Origin: Azospirillum endophyticum
Lineage (GTDB): Bacteria > Pseudomonadota > Alphaproteobacteria > Azospirillales > Azospirillaceae
Direction: 5' to 3'
Assembly: GCF_016595245.1 (NCBI RefSeq)
Contig: NZ_JAENHM010000025.1
Location: 239,070 to 303,069 of the forward strand
DNA: 64,000 nucleotides
The notes beneath the pieces were generated by a model, which had not been told where the DNA came from, did no database searches, and was given only the letters and a program-made list of their open reading frames with translations. Shown piece by piece: positions 44,175-52,470 of this stretch. The position numbers and the translations under genes are program-made. Positions within the stretch are counted from its first letter, which is position 1; each line of letters opens with the position of its first letter.

Positions 44175-47100
44175 TCCTGACGCTGGAGTTCCTGCTCTCG
44201 ACCATCGGCTCGGCCATCGGCTGGGTCCTGTCCTTCGTCTTCGCCTATTTGCCCTACGCGCTGGCCGCGCTGCCGCTCTACATCCTCTACCGCGTCGTGC
44301 AGGCGCTCCGGCCCAGGCTGCGCCGGTGGATGCCCCGCCGACGCAAGCCCGCCGCCAAGGCCGCGGCCCGCACCCGGACGCCGGCGCGCCGGACCATGGC
44401 GTCGTCGCCCCTGCATGTGAGGTCGGAGGCACCGCCGCCGTCGAAGGCCGCCGCCGGCAAGCCGCCTCTGGCCCGCACCTACGGCGAAGGGCTGGACATC
44501 CTCACCCGGCAGATGCGCGGCCCCTTGCGGCGCGGCGACATTCCCTGGTTCCTGGCCTTCGGCATCGGCGGCCCCGCCCTGCTCGCCACCGACCCGACCC
44601 ATGTCGGCTGGCCCGAGGACGGCAACACCGAGAACGGCTGCTGGTGGTTCTGCGAAGGTGCGGCGATCCTCCATGCCGGCGCCGACTCCGCCGACGGCTC
44701 CAGGCTCGACGCCTCCTGGCCGACGCTGGTCGCGGCGATGGCCAAGCGACCGATGCGGCGTCCCTTGGACGGCATCCTGCTGATGGTCGGCGCCGACGAG
44801 CTGCGCGCCGCAGCCGAACGCGAAGCCCCCCGCAAGGCGCTCGCCAGGCGGGCGGAGGCGCTGCGCGCCCGGCTGCTGGCCATCCGCGACCAGCTGGGCA
44901 TGGTCTGCCCGGTGCATGTGGTGGTCGTCCGGGCGGAGTCCCTCGACGGTTTCACCGAGCTTTGCTCGGCGGTCCCCGCGACCATGCTGGACAGCGTCCT
45001 GGGCTGGACCAGCCCGCATGACTGGCTGATGCCCTTCGAGGCCGCCCGGGTCGACGAAGCCTTCGAGTCCCTCCAGTCGGACCTCGCGCTTCTGGAGGCG
45101 GACGCCTTCGCCGCCGGGAACGCCGGAGTCCGCCTGCCGCTGCTCCCGGCGTCGCTGGAGACGCTGCGGCACCCGCTGGCGCTGTTCCTCGATGGCGCAT
45201 TGGGGGAAGCCGGGCCGGCGGATGGCGCCGCCGACCCTTTCCCGCTCCGCGGCATCGCCTTGACCGGGGCCTGCGCGACCGCGACGGGCGGGCGCCGCCC
45301 GGCCTTCGCCCGCGACCTGCTGCCCGGCCGCTCCTTCGCCGAACCGGGGTACGGCCGCCCATCGGAGGCCGCCTTCCTGCAAGGCCGCCGCCGCCGCCGC
45401 ATCGCGCAGGCCGCGCTGGCCGCATCTGTGACCGTTCTGTCGCTGGCCGCGTGGCAAGGCTTCGCGACCGTATCGGCAGGCAGTCCCGCCGTCGCGGCAT
45501 CGGTCGGCGACCTGCGCCGGGCGCTGCTCGCACGCGATGCCGCTGCCGATGCCCCGATGGTCGGCCGGGTGATCGCCGCCACGGCCGCGATGGAACGCGA
45601 CCGGCTGGCGACGCCGCTGCTGCCGACCTCCCTGCTCGGCGGCTTCGACGAGGACAAGCGGCGGCTCGCGTCGGTCACCTTGCGTCGGGCGGTGCTGCGC
45701 CCGATCCGCGACGCGCTGCTGCCCAGCTCCGCCTTGACCGATCTGCCTCCGGTCGCCAATCCGCACCGCGTCGAGGATCTGCCGGCCTTCCGCCGGCTGG
45801 CCGCCCAGCTCGACCGCATCGGCGGCCGGCGCGATGCGCTGGAACGCTATGACCGGTTCCGCCGGTCGAGCGGGTTCGACGAACTGATGGCCCTGGCGGA
45901 GAGCGTCTATGGCGCCGTGCCCCGTCCGCCGGTGACGGCAACGGACGGCTTCATCACCCGCATCGCCGCCGGTGCCGATCTTCCCAACCTCGACGCCAAG
46001 ACCATTGCGGCGGCCGTTCGGGCGGAATCGGTGCAGCTCGCCGCTCCGCTGGCCGAGGAACTCTACGTCCGCAACCCCCTGCGCCTGCGGACGCAGGCGC
46101 TGGCCGACCGGCTGCGCGCCCTGCCGGACCCGCCGACCGAAGAGGATGTCGCCGAGATCCGTCGTCTGGCCGATTCGGCCGCCGAAGCCGCAAGCTGGCC
46201 GATCGCCGCCGCGCTGCAGGACCCGTCCCGCGGGCTGCCCGATGCGATCAAGCTGTCGCTGCAGAGGGCGGCGATCGCCGATCTGCCCGGCCGGGACACG
46301 ACCGACCGCATCACCGAGGCGCTGTCGACCGCTGCCATTTCCGCCCGTTCGGCAATGCTGGCGCTCGACGCGCCGCAGACGGGGCGGCTTCTCGTGAGCG
46401 GGGAAGGCGGAGCGCTGGGCCTGACCTCGGCCGTGAACCCTGCCATCGACGCGTTGTCGGCGAAGATGGTGCCGGCCCCGGCTCCAGCCATGCCGGCCGG
46501 TCCCGCTCCGGCCAAAACGGCCGACGAGCCGGCGAAGCCATCGGCTCCGCCGCCGGAAGCCGCCAAACCTCCTGTTGCCGAAGCGAAGCCGGCAGAGCCG
46601 GCCCCGACCGTCGAACAGCGCCCCGCGCCGGCGGTCCAGGCAGCCGCTCCGCCACCGCCCAAACAGGAAGCCGCCATCGCCAGCCCGCCGCTTCCGGCGG
46701 CCTACGAAGCTCCGCCTCTGCCCCGGCTGCCTCCGCTGCCGCTGCCGATGCCGCCCGCCGAAACCTTGGCACCGGATGCCGATGCGGCGGTGACGAAGCT
46801 CGCCGCAACCTTCTCCCAATCGCTGGCGGGTCGCTTCCCCTTCGTCCGTCCGGATCTTGCCCGCGGCGCCCCCGATGCCGATCCGCAGGACGTTCGCCGG
46901 TTTTTCACCCAGTTCGACGAGAACCGGTCCGCGGTCACGAAGGCCGCGACGCCGGAACTCGCCGCACTTCTGGAAAGGATGGAAGCGGCGCGGCCTCTGC
47001 TCGACGCGATCGCCCGCTCCGCTCCGGTGAACGTCCGATTCACTTACGGCACCAACCGCGCACAGGAACTCGGAGCCGAGCACATCATCGATTGGTCGAT

Positions 47101-47497
47101 CCGCTCCGGAAACAGCGCCATCGGTGCCTCTTCCGGCTCCGCACCGCTGGTCTGGAAGGCCGGGCAACCGGTAATGCTCAGCTTCCGCTGGGCCGCCGGT
47201 TCGCCCTATCGCCCGAAGAACGCAATGGCGAACGAAGCGGAAGCCGCCGCCGGCGATACGCTGACCCTGGTGGAACGCGGTCCGTGGGCGTTGCTGCGGC
47301 TGATGAGGAGCCGGCTGGCGCCCAAAGCGGTCGATGGTGACGGCACCTTGCTGCGCATCGCCCTGCCGACCCAAACCATCGACGGCGGGCCGGTCCGCGA
47401 CACGGTCCTGTTCATGACGGCGTCAATCGGTGCCGGATCGCGGGCGACCCTGCCGGCCAATGCCCTCGAACTGCCATTCCGTTTCCCCCCAAGGTAG
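44162..47497 (+). CDS. TssM/IcmF-like protein with ablated nucleotide site
   Basis: 1111 residues. Two N-terminal membrane helices (about 2-45), a cytoplasmic domain (about 100-400) and a third helix (about 418-440) followed by a large periplasmic part: the TssM topology. Family landmarks: PWFLAFGIGGPALLATDP at the Walker A site (GxxxxGKT lost), NGCWWFCEGAAILHAG, RPLDGILLMVGADELR, LRARLLAIRDQLGMVCPVHVVVVRAESLDGF and a late FPFVRPDLARGAPDADPQDVRRFF matching the TssM C-terminal FPF...DVxxFF block. A Pro/Ala/Lys-rich segment (about 770-870) interrupts the periplasmic domain. No tss sheath, Hcp, VgrG or ClpV genes occur nearby. Confidence 0.75.
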   Translation: MVLLILTLEFLLSTIGSAIGWVLSFVFAYLPYALAALPLYILYRVVQALRPRLRRWMPRRRKPAAKAAARTRTPARRTMASSPLHVRSEAPPPSKAAAGKPPLARTYGEGLDILTRQMRGPLRRGDIPWFLAFGIGGPALLATDPTHVGWPEDGNTENGCWWFCEGAAILHAGADSADGSRLDASWPTLVAAMAKRPMRRPLDGILLMVGADELRAAAEREAPRKALARRAEALRARLLAIRDQLGMVCPVHVVVVRAESLDGFTELCSAVPATMLDSVLGWTSPHDWLMPFEAARVDEAFESLQSDLALLEADAFAAGNAGVRLPLLPASLETLRHPLALFLDGALGEAGPADGAADPFPLRGIALTGACATATGGRRPAFARDLLPGRSFAEPGYGRPSEAAFLQGRRRRRIAQAALAASVTVLSLAAWQGFATVSAGSPAVAASVGDLRRALLARDAAADAPMVGRVIAATAAMERDRLATPLLPTSLLGGFDEDKRRLASVTLRRAVLRPIRDALLPSSALTDLPPVANPHRVEDLPAFRRLAAQLDRIGGRRDALERYDRFRRSSGFDELMALAESVYGAVPRPPVTATDGFITRIAAGADLPNLDAKTIAAAVRAESVQLAAPLAEELYVRNPLRLRTQALADRLRALPDPPTEEDVAEIRRLADSAAEAASWPIAAALQDPSRGLPDAIKLSLQRAAIADLPGRDTTDRITEALSTAAISARSAMLALDAPQTGRLLVSGEGGALGLTSAVNPAIDALSAKMVPAPAPAMPAGPAPAKTADEPAKPSAPPPEAAKPPVAEAKPAEPAPTVEQRPAPAVQAAAPPPPKQEAAIASPPLPAAYEAPPLPRLPPLPLPMPPAETLAPDADAAVTKLAATFSQSLAGRFPFVRPDLARGAPDADPQDVRRFFTQFDENRSAVTKAATPELAALLERMEAARPLLDAIARSAPVNVRFTYGTNRAQELGAEHIIDWSIRSGNSAIGASSGSAPLVWKAGQPVMLSFRWAAGSPYRPKNAMANEAEAAAGDTLTLVERGPWALLRLMRSRLAPKAVDGDGTLLRIALPTQTIDGGPVRDTVLFMTASIGAGSRATLPANALELPFRFPPR

Positions 47498-47887
47498 AAG
47501 AAGCGGCCATCGCAAGAAATACCGATGACACTTTTCGTCACATATTCCGACAAAGCGCTGCAAGTTCCAACAAAACTTCCAACAACCCTGACGGTGACTT
47601 AATACGATTTTAATCAATAAAATCGTATCTAAGAGTCATATCAGTCGAGACCGGTGGGTGGATACTTCCTGCCAAGCTTCAGATGAAATCATCCTTCGCT
47701 AGTTTCTTGGCTGCCTTGCGCAGCAATAATCTTTCGTTTGTCAATCGCTGAAGTTGCAATTGACGACTGGCTGCTGCTTTCCCCCAGAAGGCTCGGCTCG
47801 GCGATGCCGAACGCACGGAAACGTGCGCTCTGCATCGAAGTTTCCACCGCAGATCAACTCTCCCCGATCCGAGAAAGGCTTCAGATC
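47498..47887. other. 390-bp AT-richer gap inside the locus
   Basis: Contains tandem TTCCAACAA (about 47565-47585), a perfect palindromic hairpin at 47602-47628 and probably the promoter of the downstream half. Upstream in-frame codons before the DUF697 start are possible but have only a TTG start and no ribosome site. Confidence 0.55.
47602..47628. promoter_or_regulatory. Perfect 11-bp inverted repeat, low GC
   Basis: ATACGATTTTA (47602-47612), loop ATCAA, TAAAATCGTAT (47618-47628). 105 bases after the TssM-like stop. Without a following T-run it could be an operator as well as a terminator. Confidence 0.5.
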
Positions 47888-48388
47888 ATGGTAGACCGTA
47901 AGAAGCGCGCCCAGGACCTGATCAAGTATCACAGCTACGCTTCGGGTGCCTTCGGGCTGATTCCCGTGCCGGGCGCCGATGTCGCCGCCGTCAGCGCGGC
48001 GCAGCTCAACCTGGTCCACAAGCTCGCCAAGCTGTACGGCGTCGAGTTCGCGCAGGAGCGGACCCGCGCCATCGTCGGCGCCCTGCTGGGCGGCGTCATG
48101 CCGGGGGCTCTCAGCTCCAGCGTTCTGGGTTCCGCCGTCAAGGCCGTTCCCTTCATCGGCACCGCGCTCGGCGTTGCGGTGATGCCGGCGCTGTCGCTGG
48201 CCTCGACGCAGGCGCTCGGCCGGGTGTTCGCGCAGCATTTCGAGACCGGCGGCACGCTGCTGGACTTCGATGTCGATGCGATGCGCGACTATTTCCGCAA
48301 GGAGTTCGATGCCGCCAAGGGTGAGGCCGCCGACGCTCCGGCCGCCGCTCCCCAGATGGACGAACAGCCGGTCCAGAAGGCCGGCTAA
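47888..48388 (+). CDS. DUF697-family membrane-associated protein
   Basis: 166 residues: VDRKKRAQDLIKYHSYASGAFGLIPVPGADVAAVSAAQLNLVHKLAKLYGVEF is the DUF697 core, followed by two amphipathic or membrane helices with glycine-rich turns (GALLGGVMPGALSS, GTALGVAVMPALSLASTQALGRVF) and an acidic tail. ATG 47888 has GAGAAAGG at about -12. First gene of the second half of the locus. DUF697 proteins often associate with GTPases or envelope proteins; specific role unknown. Confidence 0.78.
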   Translation: MVDRKKRAQDLIKYHSYASGAFGLIPVPGADVAAVSAAQLNLVHKLAKLYGVEFAQERTRAIVGALLGGVMPGALSSSVLGSAVKAVPFIGTALGVAVMPALSLASTQALGRVFAQHFETGGTLLDFDVDAMRDYFRKEFDAAKGEAADAPAAAPQMDEQPVQKAG

Positions 48389-48430
48389 GGCCTGAACGAC
48401 GGAACGCCGGGCAAAGAAGGAAGCATCGCC

Positions 48431-48601
48431 GTGTTCGAGCTGATCTATATCGGTCTCTGCCTGCTGGTCGGGTTTCTGGGGATCGGCCGCCGCGGCGGCT
48501 TCCTGCTTTACGCCTTCCTGGCGGTGGTTCTGACGCCGCCCGGCGCCCTCCTCGTCATGATCCTGCTGACCACCCGCGCCAAGAAGCCGGCCAAGGTGTG
48601 A
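48431..48601 (+). CDS. 56-residue membrane peptide
   Basis: GTG start with AAGGAAG seven bases upstream. The product has two hydrophobic helices (FELIYIGLCLLVGFLGIG and FLLYAFLAVVLTPPGALLVM) and a basic tail KKPAKV. Its TGA overlaps a possible GTG start of the next gene. Unrecognised, but ribosome site, composition and packing support it. Confidence 0.65.
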   Translation: MFELIYIGLCLLVGFLGIGRRGGFLLYAFLAVVLTPPGALLVMILLTTRAKKPAKV

Positions 48602-49395
48602 CGGCAGCCATGACCATGACCTTCTCCGCCGCATTCCCGTACCGGCCGGCGTCAAGGCCGGCGCTGCACCTGCTGGCATCGCTTCTGATCCTGCTGGCGT
48701 CGCTCGCCGCCGCCCTTCCGGCACGGGCCGAATATTGGACCGTCGCGTCGGAGGATCATTTTCCGCCCTACAACTACTCCTTCAACGGCAACCGCACCGG
48801 CATCGATACCGAGATCGTCAACGCGCTGCTGAAGGAGGTGAACGTCACCCCGGTCCATCGCCCGCTGTCCTGGTCCGAGGTGGTGCAGTCGATGGACGAG
48901 AACACCGCCGACATCGGCTTCCAGTTCGTCGCCTCCCCCGCCCGCTTCGCGCAGTACAACATGATCGGGCCGTTCCGCACCGGCACGACGGTGTTCATGG
49001 TGCGCAAGGACTCCACCATCACCTTTGATCGGCTGGAAGACCTGACCCCTTACCGGATCGGCGTGGTCGACGGCTTCTCCTACGCCGCCGATTTCGACGC
49101 GGCGACCTATCTGGAGAAGGTCGCGTCCAGCAGCAACGTGGTCAATTTCCGCCGCCTGATCCTGGGACGGGTGGATGTCATCGTCGGCGACCTGCATGTG
49201 CTCAACTACATGGCCAAGCAGGACGGCCGGCTGAAGGACGTCCGCGTGCTGCCCAAGCCGGTCGGGCTGATCCCGCGCTACATCGCGCTGCCCAAGGCGC
49301 GCAAGGAGAAGGCCGAGCGTCTGCAGGCCGCCTTCGTCAAGCTGCGCGACAACGGAACCATCGCCCACATTCTCGACGGCTGGCTGGCGGAGTGA
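48598..49395 (+). CDS. Periplasmic family-3 solute-binding protein (SBP_bac_3)
   Basis: 265 residues from the GTG at 48598 (ATG at 48610 is an alternative). Signal peptide to about ARAE. The mature domain starts YWTVASEDHFPPYNYSFNGNRTGIDTEIVNALL, the amino-acid-binding SBP pattern, with ADIGFQFVASPARF, YRIGVVDGFSYAADFD and GRVDVIVGDLHVLNYM. Single copy, with no importer permease adjacent; the neighbours are exporters, so a sensory or partner role is possible. Confidence 0.82.
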   Translation: MTAAMTMTFSAAFPYRPASRPALHLLASLLILLASLAAALPARAEYWTVASEDHFPPYNYSFNGNRTGIDTEIVNALLKEVNVTPVHRPLSWSEVVQSMDENTADIGFQFVASPARFAQYNMIGPFRTGTTVFMVRKDSTITFDRLEDLTPYRIGVVDGFSYAADFDAATYLEKVASSSNVVNFRRLILGRVDVIVGDLHVLNYMAKQDGRLKDVRVLPKPVGLIPRYIALPKARKEKAERLQAAFVKLRDNGTIAHILDGWLAE

Positions 49396-49402
49396 CCGGA
49401 CG

Positions 49403-51151
49403 ATGAGCAAGCGCCTTCCCCCGAGCCGGCCGCCGTCCTCCCTGCTGCCGCTGATCGGCCTCGCCGACCGCAGCATCCTGACCCGGCTGGTCGTCACCGG
49501 CTGCATCGCCGCCACCGCCAACCTCATCAGCCTGATGAGCCTCAGCGCCGAGCTGAGCGGCTGGATGCGCGGCGAAGTGCTGGATGCCCCCTTCCTGATC
49601 TTCTGCCTGTCGCTGCTGGTCGCCTATGCCTTCGGCAAGCGCTTCGTCTCCCTGGCCCTGACCACCGCCTTCAGCGCGCTGGCGGAGGTGCGGCGGCGGT
49701 TCCTGCGCCACGTCACCCTGGGCGGCCACGCCGACATCCTGGATCTGCAGGCCAAGCGGTCCTTCGATCTCGGCAACCACCATCTGGAACGCATCGCCGC
49801 GCTGCTGCCCAACCTGTCGATCGCCGCCAACATGATGCTGGTGGCCGCCGTCGCCTACCTCTACCTGTGGACGCTGTCGACCGTCGGCGCCACGCTGCTG
49901 CTGGTGGCGGCGGTGCTGGTCGGCGGCTGGTACGTCCGCGAGGCGCAGCGGACCCGCGCCCTGCTGGGCGAGGCCAAGGAATCCGAACTCCGGATGCTCC
50001 AGGGCTTCTCCGAGATGGTCGGCGGCAACGCCGAGGTCAAGCTGGGCAAGGCGCGGCGCGACGAGCTGAGCCAGGCGGTGGAGGCCGACGTCGCCCGCTG
50101 GGAAGAGCTGAAGCGCCGCCACGGCCGCAACCTGGGCGAACTGTTCTCCTGGATCGCGACGATCATCATCGGCTTCTCGGCGGTCTTCGTCTTCATCTTC
50201 CCGCGCATGGGCGCGATGTCGGTGTCCGAGCTGCCGCTGGTCACCTCGGTCATCCTGTTCCTGGCGCGCCCGCTGTCGAAGTTCCTCAACGCCGTGCCCG
50301 ACTATGTGGCGGCGGAGGACGCGGCGGCGCAGCTGACCGCCCTGCTCGCCACCATGCCGGCGCTGGAATACGTCCCCTCCCGCACGGCCCGCGCCCCGCG
50401 CCGCTTCTCCAGCATCGAGCTGCGCGGCGTCAGCTTCGCCTACCGTGCCGGGCTGCGTCCGGAACCCTTCGTGATCGGTCCGATCGACCTCACCATCCCG
50501 GCGGGCAGCGTCGTCGGCATCGTCGGGTCCAACGGCTCGGGCAAGTCCACCCTGCTGCGCGTCATCCCCCTGCTGTTCCGTCCCGACGAGGGGCAGGTGC
50601 TGCTCGACGGACAGCCGGTGGAGGCCGACCGGCTGGAATCCTACCGCGACCTGTTCTGTGCCGTCTTCCAGGACCACCACCTGTTCACCCGGCTGCCGCA
50701 GGGTCCCGGCTTCGATGCCGAGCTGTTCCGCGAGATGCTGGCCTACCTGAAGATCGACCATCTGGTTCCGAACACCGGCGACGGGATGCTGAACCGCGAC
50801 CTGTCGAAGGGGCAGCGCCGGCGCGTCGCGCTGGCGGTGGCGGTGGCCGAGGGCCGGCCGGTCGTCATCCTCGACGAATGGACCTCCGATCAGGACGCCG
50901 AGTTCCGCACCCGCTTCGCCAACGAGATCATCGGCAAGCTGCGCTCGCTCGGCCGCACCGTGATCTTCGTGTCGCATGACGGCGACGTGTCGTCGGTCTG
51001 CGACGTCACCATCCAGATGACCAATGGCCGCATGACCGGCGGCCGAATGAACAGCGAGGGAACGGACATGCCGGCCGCGACGGTCGCGTCCTCCCCCGTC
51101 ATGGGCTCGGCCACCGAACCCGCCATGGCTTGCTTGCAGGAGACCGCGTGA
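49403..51151 (+). CDS. PvdE/SyrD-like ABC exporter 1
   Basis: 582 residues: six membrane helices then ATPase. Walker A GSNGSGKST, Q-loop VFQDHHLFTRL, signature LSKGQRRRVALAVAVAEG and Walker B VVILDEWTSDQDAEFR; the LSKGQRRR and DEW..DQD variants are diagnostic of the cyclic-peptide exporter family (COG4615; PvdE, SyrD). A 50-residue C-terminal tail is extra. Starts 7 bases after the binding-protein gene. Exports an unknown, probably peptide-like compound. Confidence 0.87.
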   Translation: MSKRLPPSRPPSSLLPLIGLADRSILTRLVVTGCIAATANLISLMSLSAELSGWMRGEVLDAPFLIFCLSLLVAYAFGKRFVSLALTTAFSALAEVRRRFLRHVTLGGHADILDLQAKRSFDLGNHHLERIAALLPNLSIAANMMLVAAVAYLYLWTLSTVGATLLLVAAVLVGGWYVREAQRTRALLGEAKESELRMLQGFSEMVGGNAEVKLGKARRDELSQAVEADVARWEELKRRHGRNLGELFSWIATIIIGFSAVFVFIFPRMGAMSVSELPLVTSVILFLARPLSKFLNAVPDYVAAEDAAAQLTALLATMPALEYVPSRTARAPRRFSSIELRGVSFAYRAGLRPEPFVIGPIDLTIPAGSVVGIVGSNGSGKSTLLRVIPLLFRPDEGQVLLDGQPVEADRLESYRDLFCAVFQDHHLFTRLPQGPGFDAELFREMLAYLKIDHLVPNTGDGMLNRDLSKGQRRRVALAVAVAEGRPVVILDEWTSDQDAEFRTRFANEIIGKLRSLGRTVIFVSHDGDVSSVCDVTIQMTNGRMTGGRMNSEGTDMPAATVASSPVMGSATEPAMACLQETA

Positions 51152-51152
51152 T

Positions 51153-52463
51153 ATGGCTGACCAGGCCTTCACCATCGACGGCGCCGACGCGCTACCGAAG
51201 CCGAAGTCGCGCCTGCGCGCGCTGCTTGTCCACTGGTACGAGGAGCACCGCCGGTCCCTGCTGTGCACGCTGCTGGTCGGGGTGCTGATCTTCCTCTATT
51301 TCGCCCCGTCGATCGTCGTCTTCATCCCCGCCGGCCACGGCGGCGTGCTGTGGAAGCGCTTCCATGAGGGCACCCAGATGGGGCCGGCCCTGGCTGAGGG
51401 CGTGCACGTCATCTTCCCCTGGGACAAGATCGAGGTCTACGACCTGCGCCTGCAGGAAGACACCCGCTCCTATTCGGCGATCGCCAACGACGGCCTGAAC
51501 GTCAGCATCGAGATCACGGTGCGCTACCGCCCCTATGCGGAGATGCTGGCCGCCCTGCACAAGAACGTCGGTCCGCGCTACCTGGAAGTGCTTCTGGTGC
51601 CGGAGGTCGGCTCCGTCTCCCGCGAGATCGTGTCGCGCTTCAAGGCGGACGAACTCTATGCCCACCGCCGCCTGCGCGTGCAGACGGAAACCTACGAGCA
51701 GGTCGCCGACCGCGTGATGTACGCCCAGCTGATCGGCGCCGAGAACGTGCCGAAGCCGGACGGGCGGACCAAGACCGGCTACCTGCTGATCCAGGACATC
51801 CTGATCCGCAACGTCGCCCTGCCCGATGCGATCATGGCGTCGATCGAACGCAAGATCCAGCAGGACCAGGCGGCGCAGGAATACCAGTTCCGCCTGCAGC
51901 GCGAGCTGTTCGAGAGCCAGCGCAAGCAGCTGGAAGGCCAGGGCATCCGCGCCTTCCAGGAAACCGTCCAGGCCAACCTGACCGAGAACTATCTGCGCTG
52001 GCGCGGCATCGAGGCGACGCTGGAGCTGGCCCATTCGCCCAACGCCAAGATCGTCGTCATCGGCAACGCCGCCAGCGGCGGGCTTCCGCTGATCCTCGAC
52101 GCCGCCTCCAACCAGAACCCCCTGCCGGCACCCGGCACCACCACCGCCGCGCCGGGCGCACCGCCCGCCTCGCCGAACGCCAAGCTGACCTCGGTGCCCA
52201 CCAGCGCCGCCGTCCCGCCGGTGTCGCAGCTGCCGTCGCTGAGCGGAGAGGGCACGCCGGGTCAGACCCCCATCGGCCAGATGCCGAGCCTGAACACCGG
52301 CGGCGGCGAATCGGCTCCCGCGGCCGGGCATCCGGCGGCCCCGGCTCCGACGCCGGCCGCCAAGCCGGAATCCGCGAAGGAGGGTTCCAAGACCGCGGCG
52401 TCGGCACCGATCCTGTCGAAGGTGGCGCCGTCCCGGCTGCTCGACATGATCCAGTCGAAGTGA
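51153..52463 (+). CDS. SPFH/prohibitin-domain membrane protein
   Basis: 436 residues. One membrane helix (about 37-60), then an SPFH domain (about 60-255) with FIPAGHGGVLWKRFHEGTQ, EGVHVIFPWDKIEVYDLRLQE and LNVSIEITVRYRPYAEM, and a helical stretch IERKIQQDQAAQEYQFRLQRELFESQRKQ as in HflK/prohibitin. Residues about 325-425 are a Pro/Ala/Gly-rich tail. Placed between two PvdE-like exporters, 1 base after the first and 7 before the second. Likely a membrane-domain scaffold. Confidence 0.88.
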   Translation: MADQAFTIDGADALPKPKSRLRALLVHWYEEHRRSLLCTLLVGVLIFLYFAPSIVVFIPAGHGGVLWKRFHEGTQMGPALAEGVHVIFPWDKIEVYDLRLQEDTRSYSAIANDGLNVSIEITVRYRPYAEMLAALHKNVGPRYLEVLLVPEVGSVSREIVSRFKADELYAHRRLRVQTETYEQVADRVMYAQLIGAENVPKPDGRTKTGYLLIQDILIRNVALPDAIMASIERKIQQDQAAQEYQFRLQRELFESQRKQLEGQGIRAFQETVQANLTENYLRWRGIEATLELAHSPNAKIVVIGNAASGGLPLILDAASNQNPLPAPGTTTAAPGAPPASPNAKLTSVPTSAAVPPVSQLPSLSGEGTPGQTPIGQMPSLNTGGGESAPAAGHPAAPAPTPAAKPESAKEGSKTAASAPILSKVAPSRLLDMIQSK

Positions 52464-52470
52464 GGCGGCG

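Noticed and set aside
44168..47374. A 1068-residue minus-strand frame opposite the TssM-like gene
   Set aside because: Arg/Gln/Gly-rich shadow typical of high-GC antisense frames, no family motifs.
42940..47497. A genuine type VI secretion system
   Set aside because: Only TssJ/L/M-like genes are seen. No TssB/C sheath, Hcp, VgrG, TssK/F/G or ClpV occurs within 20 kb on either side, and the TssM-like Walker A is missing.
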